From NCBI GenBank assembly GCA_040080965.1, contig JBEBHH010000002.1:124001-188000 (forward strand): 64,000 bases of DNA, read 5' to 3'. Origin of the DNA: SHZI01 sp040080965 (lineage in GTDB: Bacteria; Pseudomonadota; Gammaproteobacteria; Steroidobacterales; GCA-2729495). Shown here piece by piece: positions 34,289-42,279 of the stretch. The first letter of the stretch is position 1; the number at the start of each line of letters is the position of its first letter. A program made the position numbers and the translations under genes. The notes beneath the pieces were generated by a model. That model saw only the letters and a program-made list of their open reading frames with translations. It was not told the origin of the DNA and ran no database searches.

Positions 34289-34861
34289 TCAGGTAAGTCC
34301 GTCCGCCGGCTTGATGACCTGGTAGTGGAGGCGCGCGTAGCTGGTCAGGATCGCCAGCACGCCTTCCAGTCCAAGGAGCAGCAGGGCACCCGCCCCGATA
34401 CCCCCTGTTACCAGCCCGACACCTGCCAGGATGACGCTGGCCGTCCGGTTCCAGCTTTCGAAGGACGGTGCCCACAGGGGACTCGCAAAGAGCGCGAGTC
34501 CCGCAACGACGACGGCGAAGACGACAACGCCGATCACGAAGGCAATCACCCCCAGGACGAACAGCACTGGCAGCAGGATGATCAGGTCGACCGCAACCAG
34601 CCCGCAGACAGCGACGATCGCCGCAAAGAAATTGGCCGGCGTGCGACGGGACTGCCACCGTTTCAGCCCCGACTCGGCGCGCAATTCCCGGACGAGGCGC
34701 GCCGGATCCCCAAGCGCGGCAGCGATTTCCGCGTCATTGCGACCAGCGGCACGCCCCTCGCTGAAGTGCGCGGAGTAGTCGGCCACGATTTCATCAATCT
34801 CCGCCGCCGGCAGCCCCCGGAGGGCGGTGCGTAGCTCAGCCAGGAAATCATCGCGGTTCAT
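34289..34861 (-). CDS. HAAS (DUF1700) domain membrane protein
   Basis: A 190-residue protein. Residues 1-65 form the HAAS domain (MNRDDFLAELRTALRGLPAA; DYSAHFSEGRAAGRNDAEIA; ALGDPARLVRELRAE). Three or four transmembrane helices follow (about 78-160). Proteins of this kind act with a PadR-family regulator encoded directly upstream; here the start overlaps the padR stop by 4 bp (ATGA). The partner is the GIN-domain protein downstream. Its molecular role is not known. Confidence 0.9.
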   Translation of the reverse strand: MNRDDFLAELRTALRGLPAAEIDEIVADYSAHFSEGRAAGRNDAEIAAALGDPARLVRELRAESGLKRWQSRRTPANFFAAIVAVCGLVAVDLIILLPVLFVLGVIAFVIGVVVFAVVVAGLALFASPLWAPSFESWNRTASVILAGVGLVTGGIGAGALLLLGLEGVLAILTSYARLHYQVIKPADGLT

Positions 34862-35184
34862 AGGCCACCTCCCAGAATTCCGTCAACAGCACGAGTGAAG
34901 ACTTCCCATTCGGCCCGTTGGGCCGCAAAGGCCGCCCTGCCGCCGGCGGTTAGCTTGTAGTACTTGCGTGGCGGGCCGCTCGCGGACTCGACCAGGTACG
35001 TCTTGACGAGGTCATCGGTTTGCATGCGGCGCATCAGCGGATAAATCGTCCCCTCGCCCATGCCGATGCTCTCCGCAAGGCTGCTGGCGATCTCATAGGC
35101 ATAGCTGTCCCGGCGGGACAGCAGTGCGAGGACACACAAGTCCAGTACGCCCTTCTTGAGCTGAATCTGGTCTGACTCGGCCAC
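34858..35184 (-). CDS. PadR-family transcriptional regulator
   Basis: A 108-residue winged-helix repressor: LKKGVLDLCVLALLSRRDSY, then GMGEGTIYPLMRRMQTDDLV and SGPPRKYYKLTAGGRAAFAA, the family signature. I chose the GTG at 35184, which has AGGG upstream. An in-frame GTG at 35223 lies between the -35 and -10 boxes of the promoter I see, so it would not be transcribed. It heads the envelope operon and probably represses it in response to an unknown signal. Confidence 0.93.
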   Translation of the reverse strand: MAESDQIQLKKGVLDLCVLALLSRRDSYAYEIASSLAESIGMGEGTIYPLMRRMQTDDLVKTYLVESASGPPRKYYKLTAGGRAAFAAQRAEWEVFTRAVDGILGGGL

Positions 35185-35211
35185 GGAACCCTGCCCTGAT
35201 GATTTCAGAGC

Positions 35212-35245
35212 ATTGTATTGCACAGTACCTTGCGTTACAAGGTAC
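35212..35245 (-). promoter_or_regulatory. PadR promoter with overlapping inverted-repeat operator
   Basis: A -35 box TTGTAA (35240-35235), a 17-bp spacer and a -10 box TACAAT (35217-35212) precede padR. A perfect inverted repeat GTACCTTG-N5-CAAGGTAC (35225-35245) covers the -35 and most of the spacer. This is the layout of an autorepressed PadR operon. Confidence 0.7.
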
Positions 35246-35286
35246 CTGGCGCAAGAATTTTCCCGGCCTTCGAGCCCCTGCGTCCT

Positions 35287-37314
35287 TCAGAGCCCGGCAG
35301 CCAGCTCCGAGGCCTGCCTGATGGCCCGCTTGGCATCCAGCTCGGTTGCCACGTCGGCACCCCCGACCAGGTGCGTCGTGATGCCCGCCGCCTGGAGGGG
35401 CGCCAGCAACTCCCGCAGCGGCTCCTGGCCAGTGCACAGCACGATATTGTCCACCGCCAGTACCTGCCGCTCCCCGTCGATGCTGATGTGCAGGCCCGCG
35501 TCGTCGATGCCCTCGTAGGTCACGCCGGCCAGCATCTGTACCCGCTTCATCTTGAGGGCGGCGCGGTGAATCCAGCCCGTGGTCTTGCCGAGGCCCGCGC
35601 CCGGCTTACCGGACTTCCGCTGCAGGAGATACACGTCACGCACGGGTGGCGTCACGACAGCCTTCACGCCCGCCACGCCGCCTCGGGCGGTGGCAGGGTC
35701 CTGCACGCCCCACTCCGCCAGCCAGGCCGGCAGGTCCAGCGTCGGAGAATGCCCGTCCTGGACGAGGAACTCGGCAACATCGAAGCCGATGCCACCGGCA
35801 CCGACGATCGCGACCCGCCTGCCAACCGGCCTGCCGTGCAGGACCACGTCGACGTAGGAGAGAACGCGGGGATGGTCCTGACCGGGAATGCCCGGGTCAC
35901 GCGGCGTGACGCCAGTGGCGAGTACGACGTCATCGAACGCGGCCTGGATCAGCTCGTCGGCTGTAACGCGCTTGTTGAGCATCACGGGGACGCCGAGGCT
36001 GGCCAGCCGCTCGTGGAAGTAGCGCAGCGTCTCGTGGAACTCCTCCTTGCCCGGGATCCGCCTGGCCATATTGAACTGGCCGCCGATCTCGCCGGCTGAT
36101 TCGAACAGCTGCACCCCGTGGCCGCGCCCCGCCAGCACGGTGGCGGCCGCGAGGCCCGCCGGGCCGGCGCCGACCACCGCGATCCTCTTCTTCGTTGCGG
36201 CCGGGAGGTAGTTCAGTTCCGTCTCGTGGCAGGCCCGGGGATTCACCAGGCAACTCGCCACCTCCTTCACGAAAGCGTGATCCAGGCAGGCCTGGTTGCA
36301 CGCGATGCAGGTATTGATCTCCGCCGCGCGGCCCGCAGCCGCCTTGTTGACGAATTCCGGGTCGGCCAGCAGCGGCCGGGCCATGGACACCATGTCGGCG
36401 TCGCCAGAGGCCAGGATCCGCTCAGCCACGTCAGGCGTGTTGATGCGGTTGGTCGTGCAGAGGGGAATGGATACCTCGCCCTTCAGCTTCCGCGTCACCC
36501 AGGCAAAGGCGGCCCGGGGCACGGACGTTGCAATGGTAGGCACCCGGGCCTCGTGCCAGCCGATGCCCGTATTGATGATGCTGGCACCGGCCCGCTCGAT
36601 GGCCTTCGCGAGCGTCACCACCTCGTCCCAGGACTGGCCGTCCGGGATCAGGTCCAGCATGGAAAGCCGGTAGATAATGATGAAGTCGCGGCCCACCGCC
36701 TCCCTGGCGCGGGTGACGATCTCGACGGGCAGCTGCATCCGGTTGGTGAAGCTGCCACCCCACTTGTCCGTCCGCTGGTTGGTGTGGGTGACGAGGAACT
36801 GGTTGATGAGGTAGCCCTCGGAGCCCATCACCTCCACGCCGTCATAACCGGCTTCCCGGGCCAGGGCCGCGCACCGGACGAATCCCCTGATCTGCCGCTC
36901 GACGCCCGCCGTCGACAGCGCCCGGGGCTTGAACGGCGTGATGGGCGACTGGATGTGCGAGGCGCCGACGGACAGCGGGTGGTAGCCGTAGCGCCCCGCG
37001 TGCAGGATCTGGAGGGCGACCTTTCCGCCTCCGGCGTGCACGGCGTCGGTGATCGGCCGATGGGACCGCGCGGCCGCGTGGGACGCCAGCCGGGAGGCAA
37101 ACGGCAGTAGCCAGCCCTCGATGTTGGGCGCGAAGCCGCCAGTCACCATCAGGCCCACGCCACCCCGCGCCCGTTCCGCAAAGTAGGCTGCCAGCCTCGG
37201 GAAGTTATTGGCCCGATCCTCGAGACCCGTGTGCATGGAACCCATCAGCACGCGGTTGCGGAGCGTGGTGAATCCCAGGTCAAGCGGCTCGAGAAGGTGC
37301 GGGTAAGCGGTCAA
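35287..37314 (-). CDS. fadH: 2,4-dienoyl-CoA reductase (FadH type, FMN/FAD/4Fe-4S)
   Basis: A 675-residue NADPH-dependent flavoprotein that reduces 2,4-dienoyl-CoA during oxidation of polyunsaturated fatty acids. An N-terminal old-yellow-enzyme barrel (LDLGFTTLRNRVLMGSMHTG; ALQILHAGRYGYHP; GGSFTNRMQLPVEIV) is followed by the 4Fe-4S cysteines (CIACNQACLDHAF, then CLVNPRAC). The FAD motif is RIAVVGAGPAGLAAATVLAG and the NADPH-binding motif is VAIVGAGGIGFDVAEFL. The start is a TTG (37314) with AGGGAG upstream, giving the family length (E. coli is 672). The longer open frame upstream is rejected. It follows an enoyl-CoA hydratase gene by 16 bp. Confidence 0.93.
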   Translation of the reverse strand: MTAYPHLLEPLDLGFTTLRNRVLMGSMHTGLEDRANNFPRLAAYFAERARGGVGLMVTGGFAPNIEGWLLPFASRLASHAAARSHRPITDAVHAGGGKVALQILHAGRYGYHPLSVGASHIQSPITPFKPRALSTAGVERQIRGFVRCAALAREAGYDGVEVMGSEGYLINQFLVTHTNQRTDKWGGSFTNRMQLPVEIVTRAREAVGRDFIIIYRLSMLDLIPDGQSWDEVVTLAKAIERAGASIINTGIGWHEARVPTIATSVPRAAFAWVTRKLKGEVSIPLCTTNRINTPDVAERILASGDADMVSMARPLLADPEFVNKAAAGRAAEINTCIACNQACLDHAFVKEVASCLVNPRACHETELNYLPAATKKRIAVVGAGPAGLAAATVLAGRGHGVQLFESAGEIGGQFNMARRIPGKEEFHETLRYFHERLASLGVPVMLNKRVTADELIQAAFDDVVLATGVTPRDPGIPGQDHPRVLSYVDVVLHGRPVGRRVAIVGAGGIGFDVAEFLVQDGHSPTLDLPAWLAEWGVQDPATARGGVAGVKAVVTPPVRDVYLLQRKSGKPGAGLGKTTGWIHRAALKMKRVQMLAGVTYEGIDDAGLHISIDGERQVLAVDNIVLCTGQEPLRELLAPLQAAGITTHLVGGADVATELDAKRAIRQASELAAGL

Positions 37315-37330
37315 GGCAAGTTCTCCCTGT

Positions 37331-38146
37331 TCAACTGCCGAGGCGTCGTGGCAGGAAGGGCAACTCGGGCTGGTCGGGATTGCGCGGCGCGTTGCGCCGG
37401 ACGGCGATCCGCTGGTTGCGACCGGCAATGACCCGCCGCTGCCACTTGCGTTCCGCGGCCAGCGCCTCGGCCTCCGTGCCGTGCCAGCCTTCCTGCAGCA
37501 GCAGCTTGGCCGCGGCGACGGCGTCAGGGGAACGCGTGGCAATCTCGCCGGCCAGCGCCCTCGCCTGCTCCAGCGGTGTTTCGGTCACGTGGGTCACGAG
37601 GCCGAGCAAGTGTGCCTCGGTTCCCGACAGGACGCGGCCCGTCATGGCGAGCTCCTTGGCCACATCAATCGGCACCAGCTCACGCAGCAGTGCCGCGCCA
37701 CCCATGTCGGGAACCAGCCCCCATTTGATCTCCATGACGGAGAGCCGTGCGGCGGGCGTCGCGATGCGGATGTCCGCCCCCAGGGCGAGCTGCAGGCCCG
37801 CGCCGAAGCAGTTCCCATGGATCGCGGCAATCACCGGCGCCGGCACGTCGCGCCAGGCCATGCTCCAGTCCTGGAATCGATTGCGCGACGGTGAAAGGAG
37901 CGCCGCGAAGCCCACCGCCGCGGCCGCGGGACTGCCGAGCACGGACTTCACGTCGAGCCCGGCGCAGAAGGAGGGGCCTTCCCCGTGGAGGATGATCGCC
38001 CGAACCTGCCGGTCCTTCCGCAGCCGGCGGGCGGCCCGGCGCACGGCGTCGAGCATGCGGAAGTCCATGCCGTTGTGCTGCTCCGCCCGCGTGAGGCAGA
38101 CCAGAGCAACGGGTCCGTCGATGTCGATGCGGACCCGCTCTTTCAC
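37331..38146 (-). CDS. Enoyl-CoA hydratase/isomerase family protein
   Basis: A 271-residue crotonase-fold protein. Oxyanion-hole segments are HGEGPSFCAGLDVKSVLG and IHGNCFGAGLQLALGADIRI, and the active-site region is MEIKWGLVPDMGGAALL. It starts at a GTG (38146) with GGAG upstream; the extra upstream frame lacks family similarity. With fadH it probably forms a small fatty-acid oxidation unit. The exact reaction (hydratase or isomerase) cannot be read from the motifs. Confidence 0.9.
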   Translation of the reverse strand: MKERVRIDIDGPVALVCLTRAEQHNGMDFRMLDAVRRAARRLRKDRQVRAIILHGEGPSFCAGLDVKSVLGSPAAAAVGFAALLSPSRNRFQDWSMAWRDVPAPVIAAIHGNCFGAGLQLALGADIRIATPAARLSVMEIKWGLVPDMGGAALLRELVPIDVAKELAMTGRVLSGTEAHLLGLVTHVTETPLEQARALAGEIATRSPDAVAAAKLLLQEGWHGTEAEALAAERKWQRRVIAGRNQRIAVRRNAPRNPDQPELPFLPRRLGS

Positions 38147-38175
38147 GGGGTAACTCCACGACAGGCGCTCAGGAC

Positions 38176-38201
38176 AGTGTCGACCTGCATGGGCCGACAC
38201 T
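38176..38201. promoter_or_regulatory. Inverted repeat AGTGTCG-N12-CGACACT
   Basis: Perfect 7-bp arms with a 12-bp spacer, in the 104-bp gap between the divergent enoyl-CoA hydratase and bchF genes. Its TGT...ACA spacing is N16, not the N12 of PpsR, so it is not a standard PpsR site. It could serve either gene. Confidence 0.45.
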
Positions 38202-38250
38202 AGGCCGACATGTCTGGCCTGTCCAGTGGAGGCTGTTATATAAATTCGCC

Positions 38251-38739
38251 ATGGCGCGACGTCCACCACTCTATACACCGGAGGAACGGCAGCGCCGCGA
38301 TGCCTCCGTGTGGACTATCGTCCAGGGCGTCCTCGCCCCGGTGCAGCTACTGATCGTCGTGATCAGCACCTGGCTCGTACTGCGCTACCTGAACACGGGC
38401 GACGGCTGGCTGATCGCGACGATCTCGATTGTCGTGAAGACCCTGGTCCTCTACGCGATCATGATCACCGGCTCCATCTGGGAGAAGGAGATCTTCGGGT
38501 GCTACCTCTTCGCCCGGCCCTTCTTCTGGGAGGATGTGTTCAGCATGCTGGTGCTGGCGCTGCACACGGCCTACCTGGTCGCCCTGATCACGGGTGCCCT
38601 CGGCCTGCGGGGCCAGATGTACCTGGCCCTGGCCGGATACGCCGCCTACGCCATCAATGCCACCCAGTTCCTGCTGAAGCTCCGGGCGGCACGCCGCCAG
38701 GAGCGGGAGGACGCCCTGCTGGCTACTGACCGACTGTAA
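38251..38739 (+). CDS. bchF: 2-vinyl bacteriochlorophyllide hydratase BchF
   Basis: A 162-residue membrane protein that hydrates the C3 vinyl group of the chlorophyllide ring on the way to bacteriochlorophyll a. Four hydrophobic segments; signature stretches PLYTPEERQRRDASVWTIVQ, ISIVVKTLVLYAIMITGSIW and WEDVFSMLVLALHTAYLVAL. It opens the photosynthesis cluster and is followed by bchC. A TATAAA box (38239-38244) lies only 6 bp before the ATG and a GGAGG is 18 bp upstream, so translation may start near the 5' end of the mRNA. Confidence 0.95.
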   Translation: MARRPPLYTPEERQRRDASVWTIVQGVLAPVQLLIVVISTWLVLRYLNTGDGWLIATISIVVKTLVLYAIMITGSIWEKEIFGCYLFARPFFWEDVFSMLVLALHTAYLVALITGALGLRGQMYLALAGYAAYAINATQFLLKLRAARRQEREDALLATDRL

Positions 38740-38774
38740 GGATGCATTGACACACGGGCCTGTCAGCGTAGAGT
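38735..38774 (+). promoter_or_regulatory. bchC promoter with PpsR/CrtJ-type site TGT-N12-ACA
   Basis: TGT (38735-38737), 12 bases, ACA (38750-38752), an exact match to the PpsR/CrtJ recognition pattern. The site overlaps the bchF stop codon. Its right half is part of a consensus -35 TTGACA (38747-38752), followed by 16 bp and TAGAGT (38769-38774). Binding of PpsR would block this promoter for bchCXYZ. A ppsR gene is in the window. Confidence 0.75.
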
Positions 38775-38810
38775 TCCACCGGGTAACCGCCACCAAGAGC
38801 TCGGGCCACC

Positions 38811-39752
38811 GTGAACACGACCGCCGTCGTGCTGGAACAGCCTGAACGTCTCGTCTTCCGCGAACTCGACCTGAACGAGCCGGGAGATGAGGACATCGTC
38901 GTCGATATTCACTGGAGCGGGATCAGCACCGGCACCGAGCGCCTGCTGTGGACCGGGCGCATGCCGGCCTTTCCCGGCATGGGCTACCCGCTGGTTCCGG
39001 GGTACGAGTCCGTGGGCCGGGTGGCCAGTGCCGGGACCCGGTCCGGGCGTCAGGCCGGGGAGCACGTCTTCGTCCCGGGCGCCAACTGCTTCGGCCCGGT
39101 CCGCGGCCTGTTCGGCGGCGCCGCCTCCCGGCTGGTGGTCGCCGGTTCCCGCGTCATTCCCCTGCAAGCCGATCTGGGCGAGCAGGCAGTGCTCCTGGCC
39201 CTGGCCGCAACGGCCCAGCACGCCATCGCGGCGGCCGGTGCCCGGCAACCGGACCTCATCATCGGCCATGGCGTGCTCGGCCGGTTGCTGGCGCGGCTCG
39301 CCGTCCTGTCGGGCGGCCCGGCGCCCGTGGTGTGGGAGCGCAATCCGGAGCGGGCTGTGGGCGCCGAGGGCTACACCGTGGTGGACCCCGGCGCGGATGA
39401 GAGGCGCGACTATCGCTCCATCTACGACGTGAGCGGCGATTCCGCACTGCTCGACCAGCTCATCGGCCGCCTCGCCCCCGGCGGCGAGATCGTCCTGGCC
39501 GGCTTCTACAGCGAGCCCCTCTCCTTCGCCTTCGCGCCGGCCTTCATGCGCGAGATGCGCCTGCGCGTGGCAGCTGAGTGGCAGCGTCCGGACCTGGAGA
39601 CGGTCAAGACGCTGGCTGAATCCGGTCGTCTGTCACTCGACGGACTCATTACCCACCGGGAGCCGGCGGACAGGGCTGATACGGCCTATCGCACGGCGTT
39701 TCACGATCCCGCCTGTCTCAAAATGATTCTCGACTGGAGAGCAATTCAATGA
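38811..39752 (+). CDS. bchC: 3-hydroxyethyl bacteriochlorophyllide a dehydrogenase BchC
   Basis: A 313-residue enzyme that oxidises the 3-hydroxyethyl group to the acetyl group of bacteriochlorophyllide a. It is related to zinc alcohol dehydrogenases: IHWSGISTGTERLLWTGRMP, GYPLVPGYESVGRV, VPGANCFGPVRGLFGGAASR, and a nucleotide-binding core (LIIGHGVLGRLLARLAVLSG). The start is a GTG. The stop overlaps bchX (ATGA), the beginning of a tightly coupled bchCXYZ operon. Confidence 0.95.
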   Translation: MNTTAVVLEQPERLVFRELDLNEPGDEDIVVDIHWSGISTGTERLLWTGRMPAFPGMGYPLVPGYESVGRVASAGTRSGRQAGEHVFVPGANCFGPVRGLFGGAASRLVVAGSRVIPLQADLGEQAVLLALAATAQHAIAAAGARQPDLIIGHGVLGRLLARLAVLSGGPAPVVWERNPERAVGAEGYTVVDPGADERRDYRSIYDVSGDSALLDQLIGRLAPGGEIVLAGFYSEPLSFAFAPAFMREMRLRVAAEWQRPDLETVKTLAESGRLSLDGLITHREPADRADTAYRTAFHDPACLKMILDWRAIQ

Positions 39753-40768
39753 GCAACCGCCCCGCCGACATCGTGGCCGAAGTGCCGCTTGGCAACCTGC
39801 ACAGCAGACTTCGGGCCGAGGCGGCGATTCCGCCCGACCCGGTGGCCACGTCACCCGCCGCGAAGAAGACCCAGATCATTGCGATCTATGGCAAGGGTGG
39901 CATCGGCAAGAGCTTCGCCCTCGCCAATCTGTCCTACATGATGGCCCAGCAGGGCCGCAAGACCCTTCTGATCGGCTGCGACCCGAAGAGCGACACCACG
40001 TCATTGCTGTTCGGTGGCCGGGCCTGCCCCACCATCATCGAGACCTCGTCGAAAAGGAAGCAGGCTGGCGAAGAAGTCGCCATCGGCGACGTGTGCTTCA
40101 AGCGCGACGGGGTCTACGCCATGGAACTGGGCGGCCCGGAAGTCGGCCGTGGCTGCGGCGGGCGCGGCATCATCCACGGCTTCGAGACGCTGGAGAAGCT
40201 TGGCTTCCACGACTGGGACTTCGACTACGTGCTGCTCGACTTCCTGGGCGACGTGGTGTGTGGCGGCTTCGGCCTGCCCATCGCACGGGACATGTGCCAG
40301 AAAGTCATCGTTGTCGGCTCGAATGACCTGCAATCACTGTACGTGGCCAACAACGTCTGCTCGGCCGTCGAGTACTTCCGCAAGCTGGGCGGTAACGTGG
40401 GCGTCGCCGGGATGGTGATCAACAAGGACGACGGCACCGGCGAGGCCGCCGCATTCGCGGCCGCCGTCGGCATCCCCGTGCTGGCGGCCATTCCGGCCCA
40501 TGAAGACATCCGGCGCAAGAGCGCCAACTACGAAATCATCGGCCAGCCGGGCGGCGAATGGGGCCCGGTGTTCGAGTTCCTGTCGGAGAACGTCGCCAAC
40601 GCGCCGCCCGTGCAGCCGAAGCCCCTGACGCAGGACGAACTGCTGGGACTCTTCAAGGGCGAGGCCGTCGGGCGCGGCGTCAGGCTGGAGCCCGCCACGA
40701 CGGCGGACATGTGCGGCAAGGCCGATGTCCGCCGCGAATCCCTGGAAGTCGTGTACGAGAACGTCTGA
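39749..40768 (+). CDS. bchX: Chlorophyllide reductase iron protein BchX
   Basis: A 339-residue NifH-like ATPase that passes electrons to BchYZ in reduction of the chlorin B ring. P-loop IYGKGGIGKSFALANL (residues 48-55 core), switch II region LLDFLGDVVCGGFGLP, and the bridging 4Fe-4S cysteines C136 (EVGRGCGGRG) and C171 (DVVCGGFG). It has the N-terminal extension normal for BchX compared with BchL. It overlaps bchC and bchY. Confidence 0.97.
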   Translation: MSNRPADIVAEVPLGNLHSRLRAEAAIPPDPVATSPAAKKTQIIAIYGKGGIGKSFALANLSYMMAQQGRKTLLIGCDPKSDTTSLLFGGRACPTIIETSSKRKQAGEEVAIGDVCFKRDGVYAMELGGPEVGRGCGGRGIIHGFETLEKLGFHDWDFDYVLLDFLGDVVCGGFGLPIARDMCQKVIVVGSNDLQSLYVANNVCSAVEYFRKLGGNVGVAGMVINKDDGTGEAAAFAAAVGIPVLAAIPAHEDIRRKSANYEIIGQPGGEWGPVFEFLSENVANAPPVQPKPLTQDELLGLFKGEAVGRGVRLEPATTADMCGKADVRRESLEVVYENV

Positions 40769-42279
40769 TGGCGACCATGGATCCGGGAACGAAGCCCCAG
40801 GCGACAGACGGCGCGGGCTGCCACGCAGGGGCAGCAGAGAAGCGCAAGGCAGCGGCGGCAGCCGGCAAGAGCGAGATACTGGACCAGTACGCCGCCGACT
40901 ACCCCAAGGGGCCCCACGACCAGCCCCAGAGCATGTGCCCGGCCTTCGGCTCGCTGCGGGTGGGCCTGCGCATGCGCCGGACCGCCACGATCCTGTCCGG
41001 CTCCGCCTGCTGCGTCTACGGCCTGACCTTCACTTCCCATTTCTATGGGGCGCGGCGCACGGTGGGCTATGTGCCGTTCAATTCCGAAACGCTCGTGACC
41101 GGCAAACTGTTCGAGGACATCCGCGAGGCCGTGCTTGGCCTCGCCAATCCCGAGCAGCACGATGCGGTGGTGATAATCAACCTCTGCGTGCCAACGGCGT
41201 CAGGCGTGCCCCTGAAGCTCCTTCCGAAGCAGATCAACGGCGTTCGGATCATCGGAATCGACGTGCCGGGTTTCGGCGTGCCCACGCATGCCGAAGCCAA
41301 AGACGTGCTGGCCGGCGCCATGCTCCGGTACGCCCGTCTAGAGGCGGAGCAGGGACCCGTGCAGGCGCCCCGGGGCGGCCGCCAGACCCGGCCGACAGTG
41401 ACACTGCTCGGCGAAGTGTTTCCCGCCGACCCCATCGGCATCGGCATGCTGCTCGAGCCGCTGGGCCTGGCTGCCGGACCCGTCGTCCCCACCCGGGAAT
41501 GGCGCGAGCTTTACGCCGCCCTCGACTGCGCTGTCGTGGCTGCAATCCACCCCTTCTATACGGCGTCCGTTCGGGAGTTCGAGGCCGCCGGTCGGAGCAT
41601 CGTCGGCTCGGCACCGGTGGGGGTCGACGGCACGGCAGCCTGGCTGGATGCCATCGGCACCAGTTGCGGCGTCGCGCGGGACAAGGTGGACGCCGCGAAG
41701 AACAAGTTCCTGCCCGCCATCCGCGGCGCCCTGGCTGGTTCGCCGATCAAGGGGCGAATCACGCTTTCGGGCTACGAAGGCTCCGAACTGCTGGTGGCGC
41801 GGCTGCTGGTGGAGAGCGGCGCGGACCTGCGCTACGCCGGCACCGCCTGCCCCCGCACCCGCTGGTCGGAGCCCGACCGGGAATGGCTGGAGGCCAGGGG
41901 CGTCCGGGTCCAGTACCGGGCCTCCCTGGAGCAGGATGTCGCGGCCATCGACGAGTTCCAGCCGGAACTGGCCATCGGCACCACGCCGGTCGTGCAATAC
42001 GCCAAGGAGCGGGCCATTCCGGGCCTGTACTTCACCAACCTGATATCGGCGCGTCCTCTGATGGGGCCGGCCGGGGCCGGCTCGCTGGCCCAGGTGATCA
42101 ATGGCGCGCTGGGCCGCCAGCGGCAATTCGACGAGATGCGGGAGTTCTTCGACGGCGTCGGCACGGGGTACGCTGCCGGCATCTGGCCGGACATGCCGAA
42201 GGAACCGCCGGCACCCGTCGAGCGGGCCCGGAGCAAGCGCGTGATTGCCGACTCCACTGCCAGCGAGGAGCACAGCTGA
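40768..42279 (+). CDS. bchY: Chlorophyllide reductase subunit BchY
   Basis: A 503-residue NifD/BchN-like subunit that with BchZ forms the catalytic part of chlorophyllide oxidoreductase. Cluster cysteines are visible in SMCPAFGSLRVGLRM, LSGSACCVYGLTF and INLCVPTASGVP. The start overlaps the bchX stop by 1 bp and the stop overlaps bchZ by 1 bp (TGATG). An Ala-rich N-terminus of about 45 residues precedes the conserved domain. Confidence 0.97.
   Translation: MATMDPGTKPQATDGAGCHAGAAEKRKAAAAAGKSEILDQYAADYPKGPHDQPQSMCPAFGSLRVGLRMRRTATILSGSACCVYGLTFTSHFYGARRTVGYVPFNSETLVTGKLFEDIREAVLGLANPEQHDAVVIINLCVPTASGVPLKLLPKQINGVRIIGIDVPGFGVPTHAEAKDVLAGAMLRYARLEAEQGPVQAPRGGRQTRPTVTLLGEVFPADPIGIGMLLEPLGLAAGPVVPTREWRELYAALDCAVVAAIHPFYTASVREFEAAGRSIVGSAPVGVDGTAAWLDAIGTSCGVARDKVDAAKNKFLPAIRGALAGSPIKGRITLSGYEGSELLVARLLVESGADLRYAGTACPRTRWSEPDREWLEARGVRVQYRASLEQDVAAIDEFQPELAIGTTPVVQYAKERAIPGLYFTNLISARPLMGPAGAGSLAQVINGALGRQRQFDEMREFFDGVGTGYAAGIWPDMPKEPPAPVERARSKRVIADSTASEEHS

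Noticed and set aside
38176..38201. PpsR site upstream of bchF
   Set aside because: The spacing between TGT and ACA is 16, not 12. I keep it only as an unassigned inverted repeat.
40725..42278. N-terminal extension of bchZ across bchY
   Set aside because: The frame merely stays open through bchY; the family start of BchZ is at 42279 and the two genes have a normal TGATG junction.
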